64,000 bases of DNA from JAMWCX01 sp964352425 (GTDB lineage: Bacteria > Omnitrophota > Gorgyraeia > 2-01-FULL-45-10). The notes below the pieces were generated by a model. That model made no database searches and was not told where the DNA came from. It saw only the letters and a program-made list of their open reading frames with translations. The position numbers were made by a program, and so were the translations under genes. The stretch lies in contig CAYGRZ010000002.1 in assembly GCA_964352425.1 (NCBI GenBank), forward strand, positions 32,562 to 96,561. The letters run 5' to 3'. This document shows positions 23,064-31,178 of this stretch, one piece after another. The first letter of the stretch is position 1. Each line of letters opens with the position of its first letter.

Positions 23064-24375
23064 TCGGCCCGACGGCGCCGGATTCATTACCCTCTCATCG
23101 TACCCGCAGGCAATAGCCCATGTGGACTGCGACGCCTTCTTCACCTCCTGTGAGGCCGCGCGTGACCCTGCCCTGAAAGGAAGGCCTGTCGCGACGGGAA
23201 AAGAGCGCGGCATCGTCTCCTGTCCGAGCTACGAGGCGAAGGCCGCAGGCGTGGTGCGCGGCATGCGTCTCGGCGATGCGAAGAAGGCGTGCCCTGGCCT
23301 CATAATTCTCCCGAGCGACTACGAGCTCTATTCGATCTACTCGACGCGGATGTTCGCGATCCTGCGCCGCTTTACGCCGCAGGTCGAGGAATACTCGATA
23401 GATGAGGCCTTCTGCGATCTGGCGGGACTCAGGCGTTTCTACAGGACCTCCTATCCAAATATCGGCCGCGGGATAAAAGAGGCCGTCACCAAAGATCTCG
23501 GCATCACGGTCTCCGTAGGCGTGAGCCTGTCCAGGATACTCGCCAAGCTCTGCTCAAAGCATCAGAAGCCCGACGGCTTCACTGCCGTCCCGGGCCGTAA
23601 GCTTCACGAATTCTTAAAAGACATGCCTCTCGAACGCGTCTGCGGCTTCGGCCCGAACACCGTCGCGCTCCTTAATAAATGCGGCGTCGGCACCGTCCTC
23701 GACTATGTCAGGCAGCCCGAAAATTTCGCGGCAAAACTCCTCGGCAAGATCGGCGTCGAGCTTTGGCGGGAACTCAGGGGGCAGCAGGTCTACGAGGTCT
23801 CGACCGAGCCGAAGGAGCGGTACCTGTCCATCAGCAAGACGAAGACCTTCTCGCCGGCGTCGGCCGAGCGTGACTTCGTGAAAGGCAGGCTCATGCGCAA
23901 TATGGAATCGGCCTGCATCAGGCTGCGCCGCCACGGCCTCTCAGCCCGCTGCCTGGCCGTGTACCTGCGCCGCGCGGATTTCAGCCACGCCGGCTGCGAG
24001 GCGCGCCTGACGCGCCACTCGTCATCGACGCTCGACTTTGCCGCCTCCTGCGCCGCGCTCTTCGACGCCATCTTCAAGGAACGCACGCCCTACCGGGCCA
24101 CCGGCGTCATCCTTTCGGAGATAGTAGAAGGCGAAGGGGAAGGCCCCGACCTTTTTGACGACCCGGTCAAGATCGAGCGGACCAGGAGGCTCGGCCACGT
24201 GATAGACGAGATAAACGCCTCGTACGGAAAGCACGCGATACACCTGGCGTGCACGGACATCATCGGCAGCAAGGCGCCTCATCCGCGAAACGAAAGCGCC
24301 TGGCGCACAACTGCGCTCCTGAAAGGCGAGACCTCCCGCAAGCGCCTGGCCATCCCGCTCCTCAAGCTCAAATAA
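23044..24375 (+). CDS. Y-family DNA polymerase (DinB/UmuC-like)
   Basis: A 443-residue translesion polymerase. AIAHVDCDAFFTSCEAA carries the first catalytic Asp; YSIDEAFCDLAG carries the second acidic pair; the thumb helix-hairpin-helix is at VCGFGPNTVALLNKCGVGTV; the little-finger domain follows. It overlaps the LexA/UmuD-like gene by 20 nt, so both are SOS-controlled. Start at ATG 23044 is assumed; the family core begins about residue 24. Confidence 0.9.
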   Translation: MSANIADRPDGAGFITLSSYPQAIAHVDCDAFFTSCEAARDPALKGRPVATGKERGIVSCPSYEAKAAGVVRGMRLGDAKKACPGLIILPSDYELYSIYSTRMFAILRRFTPQVEEYSIDEAFCDLAGLRRFYRTSYPNIGRGIKEAVTKDLGITVSVGVSLSRILAKLCSKHQKPDGFTAVPGRKLHEFLKDMPLERVCGFGPNTVALLNKCGVGTVLDYVRQPENFAAKLLGKIGVELWRELRGQQVYEVSTEPKERYLSISKTKTFSPASAERDFVKGRLMRNMESACIRLRRHGLSARCLAVYLRRADFSHAGCEARLTRHSSSTLDFAASCAALFDAIFKERTPYRATGVILSEIVEGEGEGPDLFDDPVKIERTRRLGHVIDEINASYGKHAIHLACTDIIGSKAPHPRNESAWRTTALLKGETSRKRLAIPLLKLK

Positions 24376-24456
24376 TCGCTTCATCAGGTATCCGTCCTCC
24401 TACTATATATGATGCAAAAAGGCGCAAAATTGTTGCAAACTATTTTAAAATTTCTG

Positions 24457-24465
24457 TGATATAAT
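24457..24465 (+). promoter_or_regulatory. Extended -10 promoter giving a leaderless start
   Basis: TGATATAAT (extended -10). The -10 ends 7 nt before ATG 24473, so transcription should begin at or next to the start codon. Confidence 0.55.
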
Positions 24466-24472
24466 ATCAGCC

Positions 24473-24868
24473 ATGCCGCATACCGACGATTCGCATATAC
24501 TCGAAGAAGACCTCGATTTTGAGATATCCTTCTACGAGGACATACTGAAGACGAAGCCCGACCTTGTCGACGCCCTCATCGTCCTCGGCGACGCCTATAC
24601 GCAGAAGGGCCTCTATGGGCAGGGCCTCGGCGTGGACCTCAGGCTCTCGCGGCTCAGGCCGAAGGACGCGACCGTCCATTATAATCTCGCCTGCGACTAT
24701 TCTCTTCTGAAAAGAACGGACGAGGCCGTCGCAACGCTCGAAAAGGCGGTAAGGCTCGGCTACAGGGCGTTCGACTACATGTCGAAGGATCCCGACCTGG
24801 GCCATATCAGGAACGACGTGCGGTATACCGCACTGGTCGCGAAATATAAGAAGAAGAGGGGAGCATAG
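24473..24868 (+). CDS. Small TPR-like protein
   Basis: A 131-residue soluble protein with helix pairs resembling tetratricopeptide repeats: LVDALIVLGDAYTQKGLYGQ, LRPKDATVHYNLACDYSLLK and the next helix DEAVATLEKAVRLGYRAF. The end (FDYMSKDPDLGHIRNDVRY) is the typical terminal half-repeat. Likely a protein-interaction module. The mRNA is predicted leaderless. It overlaps the next gene by 1 nt. Confidence 0.75.
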   Translation: MPHTDDSHILEEDLDFEISFYEDILKTKPDLVDALIVLGDAYTQKGLYGQGLGVDLRLSRLRPKDATVHYNLACDYSLLKRTDEAVATLEKAVRLGYRAFDYMSKDPDLGHIRNDVRYTALVAKYKKKRGA

Positions 24869-25683
24869 TGAGCGATCTCATACTATGCAAAAAATGCGCC
24901 AAAGAGACGAACAAGTACTCGCCATATTGCGAGCATTGCCATGAGCCTTTGGCGCGGGAAGAGCCGGCACCATCACCAGCCTCCGAGGCCGCGGGGCAGC
25001 CCACACACCCCGGCGCCCGGACCATAGCCGAACAGGGCAAGGCCCTGGGCGAAGCGCTGGCAAAACATTCCGGCCGTTTTATGAAAAAATGCCCGTTTTG
25101 CGCCGAGGAGATACGCCCCGATGCGATCAAATGCCGGTATTGCGGGGAGCATATAGCCAAACCCGCCGATCACGCGGGCAGAAAGATGGCGATCTTTCTG
25201 CCATTGTTGGCCGCCGTGGGGATATCGGCCGCTTTCATATTGTTCTATACCGGCGTCATCCGTCTTCCCGCCATCGGATTCGTCGGTGGTATCTGCAAAG
25301 ACAAGACGGGCCTCTTAAGCGATGAATTAAAGAGCGATCCGGCTAAGGCCGAGTACGTAAAAAATTATATCACTCTGAAAGAAATCGGAACGCTCGACGA
25401 AGCGGATTCGAAATACGGCACGGTAAAAAAATACGTGTACGGGACTCTCAGGAATTCCGGCAATAAGCTGGTCATTAAATTAAAAGTTACCGTCTACTAT
25501 CTGGATAAGAGCGGCGCCTGCATAGCGGAGGGCTCGATCTGGCCCGTGTTAGGCACTAAGGCCAAACATGATCAGTTCAAACCGGATAGCCTGAAAGACT
25601 TCCAGATCGAGATCATAAATGCTAATCCTGCATGGTCCCGCACCATTAAAGCGAAGGTTTCCGATATAGAGTTTTCAGAATAG
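24868..25683 (+). CDS. Double zinc-ribbon membrane protein with FxLYD-like domain
   Basis: A 271-residue protein. Zinc ribbon 1 is LCKKCAKETNKYSPYCEHC and zinc ribbon 2 is KCPFCAEEIRPDAIKCRYC; a membrane helix (FLPLLAAVGISAAFILFYTG) follows. The C-terminal domain (VYGTLRNSGNKLVIKLKVTV, YLDKSGACIAEG) is an FxLYD-like beta-sandwich. The GTG start overlaps the upstream TAG and follows GAGGGGA. Function unknown; the cytoplasmic ribbons and external sandwich suggest a sensor or scaffold. Confidence 0.8.
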   Translation: MSDLILCKKCAKETNKYSPYCEHCHEPLAREEPAPSPASEAAGQPTHPGARTIAEQGKALGEALAKHSGRFMKKCPFCAEEIRPDAIKCRYCGEHIAKPADHAGRKMAIFLPLLAAVGISAAFILFYTGVIRLPAIGFVGGICKDKTGLLSDELKSDPAKAEYVKNYITLKEIGTLDEADSKYGTVKKYVYGTLRNSGNKLVIKLKVTVYYLDKSGACIAEGSIWPVLGTKAKHDQFKPDSLKDFQIEIINANPAWSRTIKAKVSDIEFSE

Positions 25684-25719
25684 GCCGTGATCCCGGCGGC
25701 CGTATAGTGCGATATCGTT

Positions 25720-25748
25720 TTGATTTACGAAGCCTGCTGGTGTACAAT
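25720..25748 (+). promoter_or_regulatory. Predicted promoter of CxxC-x17-CxxC protein gene
   Basis: TTGATT, 17-nt spacer, TACAAT, 50 nt before ATG 25798; AAAAAGGAG is the ribosome-binding site. Confidence 0.55.
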
Positions 25749-25797
25749 AGTAGGCTGCAGTATAGATAACGTAGGCTTAAGCACAAAAAGGAGCGAA

Positions 25798-26298
25798 ATG
25801 AAGATACGTCAAAAAAGCAAAAGTTCTCCGGTCACGCCGCAGGCCGGGCCGGATGTAGCGGCCACGATCGACAGGATACAGCAGCAGCTGGTATTTTTAG
25901 AGAAGAAGATAGATACGCTGATCAGCCAGTCTTCGGCGAGGCCTCCGGAGGCGCGGCATTTTTCAAAACCCTTCCAGCGCTTTGACCACGCCCCCCGCCA
26001 CGGCGAAGGAAGACAGGAGGGCGGTTTTAAGGAAAGGACCCTGCATAAGGCGATCTGCGCGGACTGCAATAAAGAATGCGAAGTCCCTTTCCGGCCCAGC
26101 GGCGAGCGTCCGGTGTACTGCAGGGAGTGCTTTGCGAAACGCAAGACCGGCGAACCGTTCAAAGCCAAACACGAGCACAGGCCCAGGGAAGAGAGCTTTT
26201 CTCAGGAACGCCACTTTGAGAAGCGGCGCGGCGGCGAAGGCCGGAAGTCCGCCGAAAGAAAGAAGCCGGTTGCCCGGCACCGGAAAGGGCGCGCGTAG
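25798..26298 (+). CDS. CxxC-x17-CxxC zinc-ribbon protein
   Basis: A 166-residue basic protein. A coiled-coil-like stretch (AATIDRIQQQLVFLEKKIDT) is followed by a zinc ribbon CADCNKECEVPF...YCRECF, whose spacing matches the CxxC-x17-CxxC family, and a very basic Arg/Lys/Gly tail. A second family member is at 30892. The basic tail suggests RNA or DNA binding (inference). ATG 25798 is chosen because of AAAAAGGAGCG just upstream. Confidence 0.82.
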   Translation: MKIRQKSKSSPVTPQAGPDVAATIDRIQQQLVFLEKKIDTLISQSSARPPEARHFSKPFQRFDHAPRHGEGRQEGGFKERTLHKAICADCNKECEVPFRPSGERPVYCRECFAKRKTGEPFKAKHEHRPREESFSQERHFEKRRGGEGRKSAERKKPVARHRKGRA

Positions 26299-26307
26299 AT
26301 ATTCGGC

Positions 26308-26335
26308 TTGAGAAGTTTAAGCGGCATGATACAAT
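26308..26335 (+). promoter_or_regulatory. Predicted promoter of a small basic protein gene
   Basis: TTGAGA, 16-nt spacer, TACAAT with TG before it (TGATACAAT). It lies between the zinc-ribbon gene and ATG 26382. Confidence 0.5.
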
Positions 26336-26381
26336 GTGCGGGTTTCTGTGATGCGGTGCGATCGTACAATAGGGGATCGAT

Positions 26382-26610
26382 AATGGGAACGTCAAGGTGC
26401 TGGCAGGACAATGTCGTTAATGGATTCGGTAAAAGAAACGGCAAGATGAAAGTAGTCGACAGAAAGAAACTCAGGCGGCTCTTTGTGCGGAAGATGGTCA
26501 AAGAGCTGAAGGCCGCCGGTAAACCTGTTGATCTGCAGGCGATCAACCATACGGCGAGGGACACGTACGGCAGGAAGAGGCAGTCCCAGAAGCCGAAGCA
26601 CAGGGTGTAG
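26382..26610 (+). CDS. Small basic hypothetical protein
   Basis: 75 residues, strongly basic (KMKVVDRKKLRRLFVRKMVK, then DTYGRKRQSQKPKHRV). I do not recognise the family. AGGGGATCG precedes ATG 26382; an internal ATG at 26445 would give a 54-residue version beginning at MKVVDRKK. A clear hairpin terminator follows at 26642. Charge suggests nucleic-acid or ribosome association, but nothing proves it. Confidence 0.55.
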
Positions 26611-26641
26611 ACTCTTCGTCCGCCGCCACAGCCGGTTATTG

Positions 26642-26675
26642 CCCACCTGCCACGCGTAAGCGGCAGGTGGGTTTT
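26642..26675 (+). terminator. Rho-independent terminator
   Basis: CCCACCTGCC (26642-26651) pairs exactly with GGCAGGTGGG (26662-26671), loop 10 nt, followed by TTTT. It follows the small basic gene. Confidence 0.8.
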
Positions 26676-26703
26676 CTATCGAAAGAGAGAGGAGGCCAAC
26701 GAG

Positions 26704-27213
26704 ATGGCGTATGAGGACGGGAAAGATTATTATGAAGAAGAGGAATCGTCCCCGGTAGCGCAGGTCGCGGTCCGGGACGCGGGCCGATTTGTCGAGGCGA
26801 TGCTGCGTTTCTTCGCCGGCAAAGGGACCCTGTACGTCTCGTCGTATGATTTCGGTTACTGGGCGGGCCTGCTGTCGTGCTTCAGGACCGGCGAGAGGGT
26901 AAAGCTGAAAACGTCTTTGCCGGACCCGGCATTTTTGGAGAACGGATTCAGCATAACCGAAGAGTTCATCTATGTCTTTTCGATCGACTGCCTTAAAAAT
27001 ATAGACGCCAGGAACATGTTCAACCAATTCCTGGTCTACCGGGAAGGTTGCGCGCTCGTCCAGTGCTGCAGTAATTTTGACGATGTGTATGTGAACATCA
27101 AAGCGCCGCAGAGCCTTATCAGGACGCTGATCGGCAGCGATATCATCGCATCCTGGGACATGCTCTCCGCGCCGATAAAAATAGGTTGCAAACGGCTCCG
27201 CCAAAAATTATAA
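26704..27213 (+). CDS. Hypothetical protein (169 aa)
   Basis: An acidic N-terminus (DGKDYYEEEESS) precedes a globular domain with FVEAMLRFFAGKGTLYVSSY, SITEEFIYVFSIDCL and VQCCSNFDDVYVNIKAP. No signal peptide or membrane helix is seen and I do not recognise a family. GAGAGGAGG lies upstream of ATG 26704. Its 3' end contains the promoter of the next PilZ gene, which may imply separate regulation. Confidence 0.7.
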   Translation: MAYEDGKDYYEEEESSPVAQVAVRDAGRFVEAMLRFFAGKGTLYVSSYDFGYWAGLLSCFRTGERVKLKTSLPDPAFLENGFSITEEFIYVFSIDCLKNIDARNMFNQFLVYREGCALVQCCSNFDDVYVNIKAPQSLIRTLIGSDIIASWDMLSAPIKIGCKRLRQKL

Positions 27214-27214
27214 T
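27186..27214 (+). promoter_or_regulatory. Predicted promoter of the PilZ gene
   Basis: TTGCAA, 17-nt spacer, TATAAT, inside the 3' end of the upstream gene and 25 nt before ATG 27240. AAAGAGGAG is the ribosome-binding site. Confidence 0.65.
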
Positions 27215-27239
27215 AGAGCTAAAAGAGGAGCGCCCGCAT

Positions 27240-27626
27240 ATGGATAAACCAGCCGTTGAAGAGAAGCGCGAGTTTCTGCGTTACCGGTATGACCGCCCCT
27301 TAAGCTATACAGTCATCACGTCTTCAGGCGAGCCGGGTGTCCGGTCGAGGGCGCTTGACGCCGTCGCCAGGAACCTGAGCGCCTGCGGGGTGCTTTTTTC
27401 AAGCAAGCACCTCCCGGAGATATCCAGCATCATCGCGCTCGACCTGGATTACCGGACCACCAGGATATGCCAGGAGATCGAGGCCAACGCGCTCATCGTC
27501 AACAATAAGATCGTCGGGAAGGTCGTCCGCATCGAGGAAGACGCGGACGGGCTGTACGGGGTCGGCGTCGCCTTTATCAGGAGGCTGGCCCGCCTGCCGA
27601 AGGACCTCGAAAAACTTATCACATAG
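27240..27626 (+). CDS. PilZ-domain protein
   Basis: A 128-residue single-domain PilZ protein. The N-terminal Arg motif is KREFLRYRYDRP, and the second binding motif is NLSACGVLFSS (N-x-S-x2-G). Both elements needed for cyclic-di-GMP binding are recognisable. Other PilZ genes are at 39080 and 62464. No diguanylate cyclase was seen in the window. Confidence 0.8.
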   Translation: MDKPAVEEKREFLRYRYDRPLSYTVITSSGEPGVRSRALDAVARNLSACGVLFSSKHLPEISSIIALDLDYRTTRICQEIEANALIVNNKIVGKVVRIEEDADGLYGVGVAFIRRLARLPKDLEKLIT

Positions 27627-27675
27627 CCGGCGGCGGGGCCGTCTCCCCGAAGAAACCCCTCATCGTTGGGATGCT

Positions 27676-28227
27676 ATGCGATACCCGATCAGATTCCCGG
27701 CCCTCATCATCTGCCTGAGCCTCATCGTGTGCGGATGCGCCGCGATGCGCTATCCGGGCGCCTACAAAGTGGAGGGCAGGGAGTTCAAAGAATTCAAAGA
27801 CCTCGATGATGAACGCGCGCTGAAGCTGGTCGCCCTCATCTATAATGTCAAGACGCAGTGCTGGGAAGACGGCATAGCCAGGGGCATCGCGCTCGAAGAG
27901 TATCAGGGCCTCCTCGCAAAGAGAAAGTCCCCGTACATAAAAAATTCCGGCATCTTCGACATCAAATATGATAAGGCGAACATCCCGTCGTGGAAAGACG
28001 GGGATCTGGCGCGATTATACGATTGCCTTTATCCGAAGGCCAATGCCTACTACGCCGACTCCGCGCCCGAGCTTTCAGAAACGCAAAACGCGCGCAGGAT
28101 CGTATTCCTGACGGCGGTCAATGCCGTCATCAGGGAGCTGAAGAAGCGGGACATCACCCGGAAGGCGGTCATGATCGCCGGCCAGGTCCTGACCACCGCT
28201 CTTACGGTCGCGCTGTCGCTTATATAA
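27676..28227 (+). CDS. Hypothetical lipoprotein
   Basis: A 183-residue protein with signal peptide and lipobox LIVCGCA (lipidated Cys about residue 16). The rest is helical and charged, ending in a hydrophobic stretch (MIAGQVLTTALTVALSLI) that could be a second membrane anchor. No family recognised. It lies 14 nt upstream of a secreted glucoamylase-family enzyme. Confidence 0.7.
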   Translation: MRYPIRFPALIICLSLIVCGCAAMRYPGAYKVEGREFKEFKDLDDERALKLVALIYNVKTQCWEDGIARGIALEEYQGLLAKRKSPYIKNSGIFDIKYDKANIPSWKDGDLARLYDCLYPKANAYYADSAPELSETQNARRIVFLTAVNAVIRELKKRDITRKAVMIAGQVLTTALTVALSLI

Positions 28228-28241
28228 TACGGGGATCCTGT

Positions 28242-30152
28242 ATGAAAAAAATGATCGTCCTTGTCCTCCTGGCGCTCTGCGCCATCGGAGCCTATCCTGC
28301 CGGGGCCGAAGACGCAAAGGATAAGGAATTTCTCGATACGATCGAAAAGCAGGCTTTCGACTATTTCTGGAAAGAGACCAGCGCCGAGACGGGCCTTACC
28401 TATAATACATCGGAAGTAAGGGCCCCCGCGACGAATGCCGCGACAGGTTTCATGCTGTCCGCCCTGGTGATCGGCGTGGAGAGGGGATGGATAACCCGTG
28501 ATGGGGCGTACGGGCGTGCGCTCGCCGCGCTGAAGTCTGTTGCAAAAATGGAGCGGTTCCACGGGTTCACCTATCATTATTTCCACATTGAAGACGGCAC
28601 GCGCATGTGGTCGAGCGAAGTCAGCTGTATCGATATGGCGCTATTCCTTGCCGGGGCCATCACCGCCGGCGAATATTTCAAGGGAACGGAGGTCGAGGAG
28701 TTGGCCGGCCGGATATTCAGCCAGACGGACTGGCAGTGGTTTTTGGACGGCGAGAATATCCTGCAGATGTCATGGAAACCGGAAGGGGGTTTTTCCGCGA
28801 GGATCGACAGGTTCTCCGAAGGCATTCTGTGTTATATACTTGCCATGGCCTCGCCGACACATCCGATCGCTGCGTCCTGCTGGGACGCCTTTTTACGGCC
28901 GGTCGGGAAATACGGCGGCCATGAACTCATCTACGTCTCAGACGGCAGCCTGTTCCAGTACCTGTACCCGCTGGCATGGCTCGACCTGAGGGATAAGCAC
29001 GACAGGTACGCCGATTACTGGCAGAACGCCATAAGCGCCGTCAAGGCCAACAAGGAATATTGCCTCAACAATGCCTCCGCCTTCAAGACATTCAGAGAGG
29101 GGTTCTGGGGCCTGAGCGCTTCGTTATCGCCCCGCGGCTACAAGGTATTCGGCGCGAAGCCCGGGAGAAACCTGACCGACGGCACGGTCACGGCCGATGT
29201 CGTCGCCGCGTCGATCCCGCTTGTCCCGGAGTTCGCGATCGATGACTACAGGGCCATGTACCGGAAGGTCCCCGAGGCCATCGAGCAGTACGGCCTGACC
29301 AACGCTTTCAACATCGACCAGGACTGGGCGGCGCGGCATTATATCGCGATCGACAAAGGGCTGATGCTGCTGATGGTGGAGAACTACCGGACCGGCCTTA
29401 TCTGGAAGTATTTTATGCGTAACGCCCATGTCCGCAACGGCTTTGCCGCGGCAGGCTTTACCCCGGGAAGCCAGCCCCTTCCCTCGAAACAGGACATCAT
29501 CCCCGGGAATCCTCACGATACTGTCGAGGTTAAAAAGATCTCAGCGGCCGTGAGCGTGGATGCCGACCTTTCGGAATGGAAAGGTGCCGCACCGGTCATT
29601 CTGACAAGCAAGGGTAATAGGAACGTCGAGGTCATCCTGGGGTACGTCAGGGACGATGTGGATGCGAGCGGGCAGTTCTACCTGGCGTGGGACGATGACT
29701 ACCTGTACATAGCCGGAAGGATACAGGATGACGAGATAGTCTGCGGGAAGGCCGGAGATAAGATATACCAGGATGACTGCGTCGAGGTCTTTTTCGATGT
29801 GGACAAGAACGGGTTTTACTTTAACAGGAACCTCAATGATTATCAGCTTGGGTTAGCGCCGGGAGGGCCCGGCGCTCAGCCGCAGGCCTGGGCGTGGGGA
29901 TACCGGAACACCGTCCCTGCGGGCGTGCTCTATGCCGCCAGGCCGGCCCCGGGCGGCTATAATATTGAACTGGCCATCCCGTTCGCCGAAATAAACAATT
30001 TTATGCCGGGCGACGGGAAGAGTGTCCTGTTCTCGATCTCGATCCATGATCGCGATAAGAACGGTAAGGCCAAGAAGCTCACGTGGTCGGTCGATTCGAT
30101 GAGCGATCCCGATACAATCATGTTCGGGACGCTTGTCCTGAAAGAGAGATAG
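28242..30152 (+). CDS. Secreted glucoamylase-family glycoside hydrolase with CBM9-like domain
   Basis: 636 residues. Signal peptide (ending YPAGAEDA), then an (alpha/alpha)-barrel of the PF10091/GH144 type: FDYFWKETSAETGLTYN, TNAATGFMLSALVIG, WSSEVSCIDMALFLAGA, WFLDGENILQMSWKP and a late TVTADVVAASIPLVPEF. The C-terminus (about 440-636) is a beta-sandwich resembling CBM9-type domains (DADLSEWKGA, FYLAWDDDYLYIAGRI, DDCVEVFFDVD). The family includes beta-1,2-glucan enzymes; substrate here is inferred to be an external glucan. Confidence 0.85.
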   Translation: MKKMIVLVLLALCAIGAYPAGAEDAKDKEFLDTIEKQAFDYFWKETSAETGLTYNTSEVRAPATNAATGFMLSALVIGVERGWITRDGAYGRALAALKSVAKMERFHGFTYHYFHIEDGTRMWSSEVSCIDMALFLAGAITAGEYFKGTEVEELAGRIFSQTDWQWFLDGENILQMSWKPEGGFSARIDRFSEGILCYILAMASPTHPIAASCWDAFLRPVGKYGGHELIYVSDGSLFQYLYPLAWLDLRDKHDRYADYWQNAISAVKANKEYCLNNASAFKTFREGFWGLSASLSPRGYKVFGAKPGRNLTDGTVTADVVAASIPLVPEFAIDDYRAMYRKVPEAIEQYGLTNAFNIDQDWAARHYIAIDKGLMLLMVENYRTGLIWKYFMRNAHVRNGFAAAGFTPGSQPLPSKQDIIPGNPHDTVEVKKISAAVSVDADLSEWKGAAPVILTSKGNRNVEVILGYVRDDVDASGQFYLAWDDDYLYIAGRIQDDEIVCGKAGDKIYQDDCVEVFFDVDKNGFYFNRNLNDYQLGLAPGGPGAQPQAWAWGYRNTVPAGVLYAARPAPGGYNIELAIPFAEINNFMPGDGKSVLFSISIHDRDKNGKAKKLTWSVDSMSDPDTIMFGTLVLKER

Positions 30153-30180
30153 GCCGCGCCATATGCCGGGGAGGTCTGCG

Positions 30181-30594
30181 ATGGGTACATTCGGCGCAAG
30201 TCGCCGGAAAGAAGAAGCCCTGCGGGCCGAGATGGCGCGTTTCGGCGTAAAAGAAATCGACCTGGCCGAGCATTTCATACGTTCGACCGGCCCGGGCGGC
30301 CAGAATGTCAATAAGGTAGCGACCGGCGTCTACCTGAAACACCGGGTCACGGGGATCGAGGTCAAGTGCATGGCCGGGCGCTCCCAGGCGCTCAATCGTT
30401 TCAGGGCGCGGCAGATACTCCTGGCGAAGATAGCCGACGCGGTCCTCGGCAGGGAGTCCGAGGCGCGCAGGACGATAGAAAAGATACGCCGGCAGAAGAG
30501 GAAGCGCTCGAAGAGGGCGAAAGAGAAGATGCTTGCCGCCAAGCGCGCGCATGGCCGGCAGAAGACATTGCGCAGGCCGGTGGAGATGGAATAA
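30181..30594 (+). CDS. RF-1-domain protein, ArfB-like ribosome rescue or release factor-like
   Basis: A 137-residue protein with the peptidyl-hydrolase GGQ loop in STGPGGQNVNKVATGVYLKH and a basic C-terminal tail rich in Lys/Arg (EKIRRQKRKRSKRAKEKML). It lacks codon-recognition domains, so it acts like ArfB/ICT1 or the release-factor-like family, freeing stalled ribosomes. ATG 30181 sits about 6 nt after GGGGAGG and is preferred to the ATG at 30163. Confidence 0.85.
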   Translation: MGTFGASRRKEEALRAEMARFGVKEIDLAEHFIRSTGPGGQNVNKVATGVYLKHRVTGIEVKCMAGRSQALNRFRARQILLAKIADAVLGRESEARRTIEKIRRQKRKRSKRAKEKMLAAKRAHGRQKTLRRPVEME

Positions 30595-30619
30595 GCGGCA
30601 ATTTTTTTTATGTATTTAT

Positions 30620-30648
30620 TAGGTTATTTTTGCCTTTTGGTGTATAAT
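30620..30648 (+). promoter_or_regulatory. Possible promoter for the two small-protein genes
   Basis: TATAAT at 30643-30648 with a weak TAGGTT 17 nt upstream. A small hairpin (TCCCG-TG-CGGGA) lies in the leader before the TTG start at 30694. Confidence 0.4.
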
Positions 30649-30693
30649 ACGCATGTCCCGTGCGGGATGGCCCCACGATAAAAGGAGGGCAGG

Positions 30694-30879
30694 TTGGCAA
30701 GAGACAATTACTCGTATCGAAAGTATCAGAGGGAATTGACAAAGAAAAAGAAGAAAGAGGCAAAGCTGCAGCGTAAACTGGATAAGAAGAACGTACCGTC
30801 AGCGGGGGATCCAGGGCAGGTTCCAGGCGGAGATGTAGCGGTAAACCCGGAAGCCCAAAACAGTAACCAAAGCTCATAA
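30694..30879 (+). CDS. Small Lys-rich protein (MARDNYS type)
   Basis: 61 residues starting at TTG after AAGGAGGG. The N-terminal half is very basic (YQRELTKKKKKEAKLQRKLD) and the C-terminal half is Pro/Gly/Asn-rich. Similar MARDNYS...KKKKEEK small proteins occur in other bacteria (recollection). Function unknown. It precedes a 56-residue zinc-ribbon protein by 12 nt, so both are probably one transcript. Confidence 0.7.
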   Translation: MARDNYSYRKYQRELTKKKKKEAKLQRKLDKKNVPSAGDPGQVPGGDVAVNPEAQNSNQSS

Positions 30880-30891
30880 AAGGGAGGAAAC

Positions 30892-31062
30892 ATGGGATAT
30901 CAAGGCGGTGGTGGCGGCGGATACGGCGGAATGCCGAGAGAAATGCACAAAGCGGTGTGCGCTGAGTGTAAGAAGGAATGCGAAGTGCCCTTTAAGCCGA
31001 GAGAGGACCGTCCGGTATATTGCAAGGACTGTTTCTCGAAGCGCAAAGATAGCGGCCGTTAA
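30892..31062 (+). CDS. Small CxxC-x17-CxxC zinc-ribbon protein
   Basis: 56 residues. A Gly-rich start (GYQGGGGGGYGGM) precedes the zinc ribbon CAECKKECEVPF...YCKDCFSKRK. The ribbon closely matches the one in the 25798 gene, including KECEVPF and RPVYC, so the two are paralogues. AAGGGAGGAAA is an excellent ribosome-binding site 1-2 nt upstream of the usual spacing. A hairpin terminator follows at 31086. Confidence 0.85.
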   Translation: MGYQGGGGGGYGGMPREMHKAVCAECKKECEVPFKPREDRPVYCKDCFSKRKDSGR

Positions 31063-31085
31063 GTAGAGTCGCGGATCCGCATTAA

Positions 31086-31120
31086 AAAGGCCCGTCATTT
31101 TCACGGCGGGTCTTTTTTTT
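31086..31120 (+). terminator. Rho-independent terminator
   Basis: AAAGGCCCGTC pairs with GGCGGGTCTTT (11 bp with two G-T pairs) around an 8-nt loop, followed by a run of eight T. It ends the small-protein transcript. Confidence 0.8.
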
Positions 31121-31137
31121 GTTCACCCTGCCGCCAT

Positions 31138-31178
31138 CCTTCGACAGGCTCAGGATGGCGGTCCGAGCCTGTCGAAGG
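31138..31178. repeat. CCTTCGACAGGCTC inverted repeat overlapping a gene end
   Basis: CCTTCGACAGGCTC (31138-31151) and GAGCCTGTCGAAGG (31165-31178) are perfect inverted arms. This is the CTTCGACAGGCTCAGG-type dispersed element known in many genomes (recollection). It supplies the last residues of the minus-strand ligase (AAFDRLGPPS), so the element inserted into or extended that gene. Confidence 0.75.
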
